A program made the position numbers and the translations under genes. Shown in pieces: positions 55,651 through 64,000 of a DNA stretch of 64,000 bases (the first letter of the stretch is position 1; each line of letters starts with the position of its first letter). The stretch comes from Allacma fusca (Eukaryota; Arthropoda; Collembola; Symphypleona; Sminthuridae): contig OX359247.1 of NCBI GenBank assembly GCA_947179485.1, positions 3,377,060 to 3,441,059 of the forward strand. The letters run 5' to 3'. The notes below the pieces were generated by a model, which was not told the origin of the DNA, made no database searches, and was given only the letters and a program-made list of their open reading frames with translations.

Positions 55651-55850
55651 TTACCGTGCATGCAAGTTTCTAACAATAAGCAAAACAGGATTTATATAAA
55701 CTTGTTTTAGTGAACTATAAGTTCGAGTATATACCTTCAAATGTCCAGTATTATACATGAAATTAAAAATATTGTATTGTAAAGATATGTATAAGTATAG
55801 CTTCGTTTCTCCGTGCGTGCACTGATTTACACGTCACGGAATCCATTTAA

Positions 55851-55886
55851 TATAAAAGTAATCATTTGGCTTCCACTATTTCAGTT
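55851..55886 (+). promoter_or_regulatory. P450 copy 1 core promoter (TATA and initiator)
   Basis: TATAAAAG at 55851-55858 is followed 30 bp later by TCAGTT (55881-55886), matching the arthropod initiator TCAGTY. The predicted start is A55883, 103 bp before the ATG. The same arrangement is kept in the downstream paralogue (63755-63762 and 63785-63790), which supports it as the functional core promoter. Confidence 0.65.
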
Positions 55887-55985
55887 TCATCCTCTCATTG
55901 CAACTGTATTTCAGTCAACGTGAAGTTATAATAATAATCAAATACCAGTACAGTAGACGCGTTTTTAGATAACCCTTCAGTAACA

Positions 55986-58900
55986 ATGATTTCATGGACA
56001 CTAGCAGTATTTTTGCTATTTCTTTCATTGCTGAAGATAGTGCAGAAAAAACTAGCGGCGTCTGTTTCTGATTCTTCGAAGGCTACGCCAGGTAAGCATT
56101 ACTTTAGTATCCAAATACTATGTGTATATACATAATAATAAAAGCTGGATGACAACGACCAGGTTAATCCGATACGTTTTAGTTAATGTTAGTTTGATTT
56201 TAAACAATTTGACTTTACTTCAGGTCCATGGAAATTACCACTTCTTGGCCACTTGCCCTTTTTGGGATTCTTTCCTCATGAGACGATGCTCAAATGGAAG
56301 GAGAAATATGGCCCCATTATTTTTCTACAATTAGGAAGTTACCCGTAAGCCATTTACGAATCCGTAAATCGAATTCTCTCCCGTATGTTTGTACGTTCCC
56401 GTAATACTGACTATTTTTACAATTTCATTGCGTGTGCTTAAATATTTCAGGGCGGTAGTAATTAACGACGGAGCACTAATCAAAGCAGCGTTCGGTCTGC
56501 CAAGTCTTTCCGGTCGTCCCAAAATTAAACTCTTCGATGAGATGACTTTGAACCGCGCAGGATTTGCTTTCACTGACGGACCAAATGCGAAAGAGCTTCG
56601 AATGTTTGCCCAACGGAAACTGAAGGACTTTGGATATGGGAACCAGTCTATGGAAGTTAGAATTCAGGACCAAATTCCAGCATTGCTCCAAGTATTTGAA
56701 AAACATTTAAATCAGCCCTTGGAAGTTCGACATGCCTTTGGTACCATCATGTTGAACTACTTATGGAGTATAGCTAATGTGTTGACCAGTTTTGACGATG
56801 ACGGTTATCGGGAATTTGTTTTAAACAGTTTTAAGTAAGCTTGAAACTCCAGTTGAACTCTAGTCAATTAATTGTAGGTATACCGTATACAGCTAGTATA
56901 CTAGCTATATTTAGATTTTAATAATAATTGGTCTACTAACAATCAGTAATTTTGATGTGGATATCTCAAATCTGAAAGCATTTTAGTTGAAACATTTATA
57001 CCTTTGGAAATACTGTATGAGGGGTGAGCCAATCTGACTTCTGCTGCGTTTCTAAACCATGAATACTTGCACAATTCTTCACGTTAAGTTCATTTAGGTT
57101 TTATACTTAAGCTAAATCCCCGAATTCTGAATATACCCAGCCCTTTATGTATATATGAATACATAATAGGGATGCCAGTTACCGCCATTAGTCTCATCGC
57201 AAATATCGTTCTCGGGTAAATCACATTGTACGATATATCGCCTATTATCTTCACTAATTAAAATTAGATATGCTGGGGAAATTTATAGTGCAATAATTTC
57301 ATTGATATAATTAAATTTGTATCAAAACAATGCTAATCTCAATTAATTAACGAAAACTGCAGGTTATAAGGAAGCTTACTGCAAGGTTATGAAAGGCTAC
57401 TTTCATAAAAAGTATCAAATTAACCCTCTGCGTCAAAGGACAGATCCGAGCAATCCTTCAAGGCAGATTGTGTAGTGACCAGGGTGCCTGATTTGAGCAG
57501 GATTGTCCTGATTTAATGTATGGTCACCTGATGACCTGATAAGCTTGTATTTAGTCCTGATTTGAAACTACAAACTAGCTGAGAAAACTATCACTTTTTG
57601 TAACATTTTGGGGTAAAGTGAAAAAAAATGTGTATTTATCATAAAGTTCATCATAATACTAATACAAACTATATTCATATGAACCTACATACTGCCCTGC
57701 GTGAAAACTGACTTTAATAGTTTATTTTTGAACAGCTTAATTTCGTAATGATCGACACCGCAGTTGTACGGAGCAGTTCTGTAGTGTGGACTTTATTGTT
57801 ATTATAATTACCATTAACAGTGTATGATATCTGCAGTTGATTCACAGGAAGCCTGTAAGGTAACGTCCGTATGTCATTGAAATTCGCTGTTTTTTGGTAG
57901 AAAAGTGAAGGGCACAAATAGAACACTGTTTATGGTGAAAGTTGCACATATTTGTGCATAATATCCGACTTACGGGCAATTTTAGGTTTTTTCGGGGAAA
58001 ACAAAATATGTCCAGAACGATGTAACCGAACGATCGATGTTTCGGTTCCGTCTTCGTCATTCAAGCATGGTAGACATTCCTAGGTACTTCTAGTTATATT
58101 TGATTCATTTTTTTAAAATTTGAAAATTCATTTAAGATTTTCAAAAAATGCTTTCATAAAATTATTATTATTTTAAATTACTCAAATATTCCGCGAAATT
58201 AATTCTGTACCTCCGAGCAAAATTTCGACAACATTGTACCCACCAGAATAAGTATATAAATTTGTAAAATTTAAATCGTTCAGAAATTGAATCAAAATAA
58301 TATCTCAAGAATGTTAACTTTCGATAGAATCAGATGCAAGAAATAAAAAACTGAAATGATTTCTACGCGCTTAAAGATACTTTGTTAGATATTTATCAAG
58401 ATCCGGAAGAATGAGGGTAACTGTGTTTTATGTCACGGAGGAGCTCATTCAAAATTTTGAATCTAGATTCAACAAGTTTTCTTCGGCTTATGCAACCAAA
58501 TACAAGTAGTTAAATTGAACTCAAACGTACATGATTTTTAAAAAAACTTAATTATGGTGCTGGTAGACTACTCAGTTTCAGGTTCATGCTTTTCTAAGGT
58601 TTTCCTTCAGAATTCGTGTTTATACTTCAGGTTATGGTTCAGCTTCAGGTTCTTAATTTTCTGAAACCTTAAGCTTCAGGTTTTTGTAAAACCTGAAGGT
58701 CATGTAGCTTCCTGAAGGTCACGTCATTCAGTTTCCGAATCAGGATTTTACCTAATTGTTTATACTTCTCAGAATCATCATTAGGTTCAGGTTAAGGTTA
58801 AACTGATTAAAATTTGGTTTAAGATTCCCTTAAATGAAAACATGAAACCTCGTTTTCGGTGGTTGCTGGAGTCCAACATACAGCATAGAGAACAATTTGA

Positions 58901-61403
58901 CTGGCGGTATCACTGTTTTCTAAACCATTTTGTATTTCAAAACCATTTCAAATTTTTTTTGAATCATTTTGACTTTCCATCAGCAAGTGCAATTCGCCCT
59001 GAAGAACTCGATTCTTAAAAATACTCCTGATGTAATTGCACGTCTACTTTCTTCTTACTTCTTTGTAGGATTCGTCGAATTAATACCAGCTCCAGTATAT
59101 ATCTAACGAGCACTGCACAGCCAGCAATTGTTGGCTCAGCGAGGCAAATGTTAATATAGAAGGCAGTAAATATAGTTGTATGCAATAATAATAGCACAAA
59201 CCTAGTATAAGTGTAGACTAACATACGGTAAAATGATTTTTTAATTTAATTTTGCTTTAATAGTAATTGTTTAAAATAATTCTCTCTTCTAATCTGAAAG
59301 AGTGGGCCGTCTTAAAGGTAGGCGGCTGCCCGTGGCAATGTCGCCGCCCTTGCTACTGTATAATGCTTTAATTTTTTTTTAATTTAAAAAAAAATAATAA
59401 TTTATTTAGCCAGTTATTGCTGGCTCAGCCAATAAAAAAATCGCGCGGAAATTTGAATCTCAAATTCGTATTACACCAAGACGGCCCACTCTTTCAACTT
59501 AGTAGAGAGTGATTTATCTGCTAAGATATAATGTTAAACGAAAGCACTCCGGAACTACATAAATCATTAAAATTCTTTTCAGTAATAATGATGCTAGTCT
59601 GTTTCACACAGTTTAAACAAGGCCTTAAATCAATCTTCTTTTAGTAGAAAATATTCCCAATCGTAAGCTATGTTTCAATATTTTCCACGATATTGGCGTA
59701 ATCCTGGGAGTCATATGCATATGCTTTGTTCATGAGATCATCTGTATCTAGTTTTTTAATTTTATGCCTTTTACCCCCTCCATCGATTCCGCTCATTTTC
59801 ACTAATTATTATAAACGATTGTTGTTTCATTAAAATTTATAATTAAACCGGAAATGCGTCGGAGAGTTGAGGAATGCACTCACAATAATTATTGTTGATG
59901 ACGGTAGTGCATACTGCATACATGAAATGTACATACAAAGTATGTTTCTAGTGAAGGAGCTTGTACACTGTTTAAGCTAGTAATGCTTATATGCCATTTA
60001 GATGAATCCCTTTGTATTATTCTCATTTAACCGCGCTACCGACGGCATATTAGAAACAGGCCCAATGTATGGAAATTGATATTAGCGAGGCACCGATATT
60101 CTCGACACATTTGACGATTTTTACTTATATCGGTGGTAAAATGGGGATATTTCCGAGCATATCGTCTCGGCAATATCGTATTTGGCATCCCTAATTACTC
60201 ACCACAACCACTTCAGTATTCGGTTCGGTGTATTACACTGAAATTTGGGATCTACTCACTAATTTTTACAACGAAAATCGCAAAACGTTTCCAGTTTACG
60301 TAGCGACCTTTGACTCCTCATATCTTCAAAAATGATTCTCCAATCTTCATTCAGATTTGATTTCTACACACATTTTGTAACGGTTGTTGTATATATTAAT
60401 TAAGACTTACGGGCACGGGTTTAGTGGGCTCAAGATTATATTGAGGCAGTAATACAATCAAACAAATGTTTAATAAGACTATTTTGATGTGTGTGTACAG
60501 AAGGTTAATATATTAAGAAATTATATGTTATATGAAATATTTTGAATCCACAGAGGTGCAACCCTTCCGCCTTTACTGGCTCTCACTGTATTTCTTCCCA
60601 AACTGGCTGATTGGTTCCCAACCCTCACAGGCTACAACCAAAGAATAGCTTTAGTGAAACAAATCATAAATTTCATTAGTTTCCAATTTAAACAGCATCA
60701 GCTAACAAAAGTAAAAGGCGAGCCTAGGGATTTAATTGATTGTTATTTGGACGAAATGGATGCTTCGCCTGAGATTTTTACAGAAAATGCTGTTCGTATC
60801 TCTCTTCTGGAATTGTTGGCAGCGGGAGTTGATACTAATTCATCAACTCTAGAATGGTTGATTTATTACTTGGTGAAGTACCCACAAGTCCAAGAAAAAG
60901 CAGTCGAAGAAATTCATGCAGCTCTTGGGACTAATACCTTTCCAAGATATAGTGACCGTGTCAATTTACCTTACTGTGAGGCCTTGCTTCTAGAAACTTT
61001 GCGGAAAACAACAATTGTTCCACTCTCGCTTCCGCACAATGCATTAGAGGACACTGAATTTCAAGGGTTCCTCATCAAAAAGGACACTTTGGTATTAGGT
61101 AACTTATATGCAGCGCATAATGATCCAAAGATATGGGCTGACGCGGGATCCTTTCACCCGGAAAGATTTTTAGATGACAATGGAAAGTTGAATAAGATGG
61201 AAGCAATCGTAATGTCCTTTAGTACTGGCAAGCGGAAATGCATAGGAGAAAACCTCGCCAGAAATCAACTCTTTTTGTTTGCTGTAAGCATTCTTCAGAA
61301 TTATAGACTACAAGCTACCAGCCAGCTTCCATCGGAACGGGGAGTTTTGGGTATTACTCTAGCATGTGAGTCTTTCCAGGTAAGAGTTTCCAGAAGGTCC
61401 TAA
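55986..61403 (+). CDS. Cytochrome P450, clan 2, 4 coding exons, 486 aa
   Basis: A haem-thiolate monooxygenase anchored in the endoplasmic reticulum. Coding exons are 55986-56091, 56224-56344, 56451-56834 and 60554-61403; all introns are GT-AG and the phases join to 486 residues. The amino end is a hydrophobic anchor (MISWTLAVFLLFLSLL) followed by basic residues and the proline hinge GPWKLPLLGHLPFLG (36-50). The C-helix region reads GPNAKELRMFAQRKLKDFG, the I-helix AAGVDTNSS (293-301), the K-helix ETLR (351-354), then PERFLDDNG and the haem loop FSTGKRKCIGE with Cys433. The pattern VDTNSSTLEW, PHNALEDTEF and PERFLDDNGKLNK places it in clan 2. Two oddities: the usual tryptophan of the C-helix WxxxR is Ala122, and the usual threonine or serine after AGxDT is Asn299. 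The last intron is 3.7 kb and full of mobile elements. Substrate unknown. Confidence 0.92.
58575..58800. repeat. CTTCAGGTT-word array
   Basis: At least ten degenerate copies of CTTCAGGTT in both orientations (AACCTGAAG also occurs). It is probably an end zone of a decayed element, but I could not identify the borders. Confidence 0.5.
59296..59495. mobile_element. 200-bp inverted-repeat element (MITE)
   Basis: GAAAGAGTGGGCCGTCTT at 59296-59313 is repeated exactly as its complement at 59478-59495. The interior is AT-rich with an A/T run and no coding capacity. A target duplication is not evident. It lies in the last intron of the P450 gene. Confidence 0.65.
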
Positions 61404-61513
61404 ATTGTAAATACGTTTTTCATAATTAATCTTACACACTATTTAAAATTTTGAGACCATGTGAAACCAAGATACTGAATTGTTTTAACCATGTACATGT
61501 ATATATGTATATA

Positions 61514-61688
61514 CAGTGAATTTCCTGTATAGTGGTTTCTTCTTGGACAGCATATCCAGAAAGATTAACATGGTTAAATATTCCCTTGTATTACATTTTC
61601 ATTATGTAGTAATAATATACAATGGCATCCCCATACATGGCCAGATATTTTTTCATCCCTTGGGAACCACTATGTAGGAAATTCCCTG
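61514..61688. mobile_element. 175-bp TA-flanked inverted-repeat element
   Basis: Ends start CAGTGAATTTCCTGTATAGT (left) and CAGGGAATTTCCTACATAGT (right complement) and continue TGGTT. TA lies on both sides (61512-61513, 61689-61690). It is a Tc1/mariner or pogo-type MITE with no coding capacity, just after the P450 stop codon, so it may lie in the 3' untranslated region. Confidence 0.7.
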
Positions 61689-61699
61689 TAAATGAGCAT

Positions 61700-62054
61700 A
61701 TCGTCGCTGAAGAGGCAAAATGGACTAAGTGCAATTTCGACTAGAAGCAAAATGGTTTACATGACTTTTTCCTTAAAGGCAAAACGGAATAGTTGCAAGC
61801 TTTCCTGAAAGCAAAATGAACTACATGCAGTTAAGCAAAATTGACTACGTGCGTGTATACTTTCATAATGGCAATTCTGCTTTAAAGCGAAATTGTATGT
61901 AGACCGTTTTGCTTTTAGACGAAATTGTAAGTAGACCATATTGCTTTTAAAACTTGATGCATCTATTCCATTTTGTGTTTAGTAAAATTGCATGTAGACC
62001 ATTTTGATTTTAATCGAAAATGCATGTATTCCATTTTGCCTCTTCAGCGACGAT
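61700..62054. mobile_element. Hairpin element of head-to-head 32-bp units
   Basis: TCGTCGCTGAAGAGGCAAAA at the left is matched by its complement at the right, extended by two further bases each side (61698-62056), with TA next to each end. The left arm has about five forward copies of a unit of about 32 bp starting GCAAAATGGACTACATGCA. The right arm has about five copies in reverse (TGCATGTAGACCATTTTGC). The whole piece could fold into one long hairpin. It is non-coding, and a TA duplication is plausible. Confidence 0.75.
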
Positions 62055-62075
62055 ATATAATTAATTATATATATT

Positions 62076-62339
62076 GTTCGGGTCAAGCCATGATCAAGCC
62101 ATGGTCAAATCATGGTCAAGGCATGGTCAAGTCATGGTCAAGTCAAGTGCAATTTTGGTTGTACATGATCATGTTCAAGTGACGTAAAAAGTACTTGATT
62201 ACTTGACCATGAAATTTCAAGTAATTACCTGAACATGAGTCGCCATGGTTCAAGATCGTATCAAAAAAATACTTGACTTTCATGGTCAAGTCAAGTTCAT
62301 GGTCAAGTCTGGAATTTACTTGACTTGAGCGCAGCACTG
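62076..62339. repeat. CATGGTCAAG array, truncated hAT-like end
   Basis: About ten copies of CATGGTCAAG or its near relatives in a row (62085-62145), with more in both orientations to 62325. The right edge GCGCAGCACTG is a plausible hAT-type terminus (complement CAGTGCTGCGC). No matching left terminus exists; the hairpin element abuts there. Confidence 0.6.
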
Positions 62340-62358
62340 GTTTGCTGTAAGCATTCTT

Positions 62359-63544
62359 AGAAGCAGAATTTGTTTGAAGCGATTCAGGGATTCGGGTGGA
62401 TTTGGTTAAGTTATTACGTTCACATTAAACGTTTTTTTCTACGTTTTGACGACAATGTAAAGTGCGATTACTACAACCATAACTCTCGAACATTCAATAC
62501 ACCTTCCAACAGAAAACTGCTGCACTTGATGTCTTCCTTTTTAGTCAAATAGTTTAGAATAAAATTGTGTTCCCGTAAAAGCGCGCAATGTTGTGGTAAC
62601 GAGTGCCCCCTACGAAAAAGCGCATAAATTTTTCAAACAAAACAGAATGTTGTAGGTAACCCGAAGATGAACACAGTTTGACGTCCCAAAGCTCGCTACT
62701 TAAAATAAAAAATGGATTCTACTGAACCCAATTTAAAAATGAATAAGTAAATTATTATAATTCTATCCGATAATTTATTGTTAATGCTGCTGACCCAATC
62801 TACAAGCGACGTTGGGTCAACATTTCGCCAACAATCAAACATGTTCATTTTTATTCAAGATTAATTTTTAGCTATGTTGGCAAAACTACAACTTTGTCCG
62901 TTGGGGGTACTTTGGCCAAGAGTAGACCAAAGTACCCCAGTGGACAAGCCCAAGAGCCCAACAATTAACCAACTTGTGGATTGGGGAAGTGCTAATCTTC
63001 AGCGCTAATCTTCTTGTTCAGAATATGGTCAAATATGAATTAGGGTTAACCTTGTAATTTAATTAATTAGATAGATTTAGACTAATCAATCCGTTAACCC
63101 AACCCATAGTATCGGATCTATGGAGACCAATCCGGCAATGTAATACATATTTTCTGATTTTCTTTGACCATGTCGCTAATTCCCGATTTTCAGAATATAA
63201 GTTGTAATTGTAAGATTGTTCATTTTCAATTCAACAGGTTTTCGAAATTATTCGTCAGTCTACTAATCCAATTCAAGGGTTTGGATTGCATTAATCCACT
63301 AATCCAATCCTGATTATCAGATTATTATTGGTCGATTTGTTATTATAATGCAATATTTGGGATTTTTACTCGTTTAATCCCTTTTTCCAGAATTTTGGGG
63401 TTTTACTAGTTAATTCCTTAAGCAAGATTTTTATTTGTTAAACACAAGTCTATCGAAATAATCTGAATTTTTCCTACTGCTGTATATTTCACCTATTCGC
63501 ACTTTGGCTAGCTTTGGAGTGTTCATGCAAGTAACTTTGTGGCT
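62359..63544. other. Spacer between the two P450 copies
   Basis: No gene recognised. The first bases after the CATGGTCAAG array (62340-62358) repeat a 19-bp piece of the last P450 exon (61277-61295). The rest is AT-rich with decayed AATCCAAT words near 63090-63310. Confidence 0.4.
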
Positions 63545-63907
63545 CCGATCTAACAATAAGCAAAACATGAATTATAAAAACTTGTTTTAGTGAACTTCAA
63601 GGTCGAGCACATCCTCCCTCGCTATAGATTCCAATGTCTAGTATACATAACTATGCTTGGAAATAAAAATAAAAATATTGTATTGTAAAGATACATATGT
63701 GTAGCTTCATTTCTCCTTACGTGCACTGATTTACACGTCACTGAACCCATTTAATATAAAAGTAATCATTTGGCTTCCACTATTTCAATTTCATATATTC
63801 TCATTGCAACTGTCAACTGTAGTTCAGTCAACATGCAATAATAATAATAAAATACCAATACTTAGACAGATTTTAGATCAGTAAGATTTCAGTAAGATTC
63901 AGTAACA
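63545..63907 (+). promoter_or_regulatory. P450 copy 2 promoter, duplicated block
   Basis: From TAACAATAAGC (63551) onward the sequence parallels 55667-55985 upstream of copy 1. Shared lines include GCAAAACA, ACTTGTTTTAGTGAAC, AAAAATATTGTATTGTAAAG, GTGCACTGATTTACACGTCA and AGTAATCATTTGGCTTCCAC. The TATA box is at 63755-63762 and the initiator TCAATT at 63785-63790. Confidence 0.7.
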
Positions 63908-64000
63908 ATGATTTCATGGACTTTAGCAGTATTCTTACTATTTCTTTCATTGCTGAAGATTGTGCAGAAAAAGCTCGCGGCTTCTGGTTCTGATACTTCG
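63908..64000 (+). CDS. Cytochrome P450 paralogue, first exon (cut by window end)
   Basis: The first 31 codons of a second P450 are visible, starting MISWTLAVFLLFLSLLKIVQ and ending ASGSDTS. They differ from copy 1 by two residues in 31, although about ten of 93 bases differ, so most changes are silent. This points to a functional paralogue under constraint rather than a dead copy, as far as 31 codons can show. The hydrophobic segment is the membrane anchor. The rest lies beyond the window. Confidence 0.85.
   Translation, partial: MISWTLAVFLLFLSLLKIVQKKLAASGSDTS

Larger units (their letters stand above)
57167..60193. mobile_element. Possible 3-kb element in the last P450 intron
   Basis: TAGGGATGCCA at 57167 is matched by its complement TGGCATCCCTA ending at 60193. 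Inside both ends lie ATATCG/CGATAT words (57208-57245 and 60090-60182), the same style of subterminal array as in the other elements. The flanking 8-mers do not match, but both ends include TA, so a TA duplication is an alternative. It lies entirely in the intron 56835-60553. Decayed word arrays inside (CCTGATTT at 57485-57565; CTTCAGGTT at 58575-58800) suggest further nested insertions. Confidence 0.45.

Noticed and set aside
61377-61386. CAGGTAAGAG near the end of the last P450 exon as a splice donor
   Set aside because: Reading through gives FQVRVSRRS and a stop, which matches the usual carboxyl end of clan-2 P450s, so an extra exon is not needed.
60654-61403. A separate 249-residue P450 starting at 60654
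   Set aside because: The first codon there is GTG and the upstream sequence continues in frame to an acceptor at 60553 that joins exon 3 in phase. It is the last exon of the gene starting at 55986.

Overview
This window looks like animal nuclear DNA, most probably from an arthropod. All multi-exon genes have GT-AG introns (one GC-AG), the DNA is AT-rich, a divergent ionotropic receptor and a clan-2 cytochrome P450 pair are present, and DNA transposons are abundant. The mix of genes, the many TATGTACATA-type motifs and the expanded hAT-like repeats would fit a parasitic copepod such as a salmon louse (Lepeophtheirus/Caligus). That name is an inference; nothing here proves the species.

Layout. 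Positions 1-23151 hold no gene I recognise: mostly unique, moderately AT-rich DNA with microsatellites, TACATA/TATGTA palindromes and a few weak exon-like stretches. 23152-24559 is a decayed DNA transposon with terminal inverted repeats, with a second TA-flanked element nested inside. 24620-26668 (minus) is an intronless ionotropic receptor of 682 residues. 27000-28001 is a short hAT-type element with a perfect 8-bp target duplication. 28010-37765 is AT-rich and apparently gene-free. 37766-40010 (minus) is a five-exon Arf6 GTPase gene whose whole coding sequence can be assembled. 41061-42914 is a second hAT-type element, carrying a 39-bp tandem array full of AGGTCA-N5-AGGTCA direct repeats. 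47260-49749 (plus) is a complete Gfo/Idh/MocA-family oxidoreductase gene, a dihydrodiol dehydrogenase homologue, with a TATA box, a non-coding first exon, six coding exons and a poly(A) signal.

50775-53400 is a set of nested repeats: one hAT-type element sits inside another, which itself sits inside a CCCGTACC-rich repeat. 55851-61403 (plus) is a complete clan-2 cytochrome P450 in four coding exons with a 3.7-kb last intron crowded with mobile elements. A paralogous copy of its promoter and first exon begins at about 63545 and runs off the end of the window, so the two P450s are a head-to-tail tandem pair. Between them lie a small TA-flanked inverted-repeat element, a 359-bp hairpin of head-to-head 32-bp units and a CATGGTCAAG array.

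The genes do not form a pathway. Arf6 is a core membrane-traffic GTPase, the dihydrodiol dehydrogenase homologue and the P450s are redox enzymes of xenobiotic or small-molecule metabolism, and the receptor is probably chemosensory. The most unusual content is in the repeats: several unrelated hAT-like families share one design, terminal inverted repeats with 8-bp duplications and internal arrays of a short family-specific word, and one of these arrays is a cluster of perfect nuclear-receptor-type DR5 sites.
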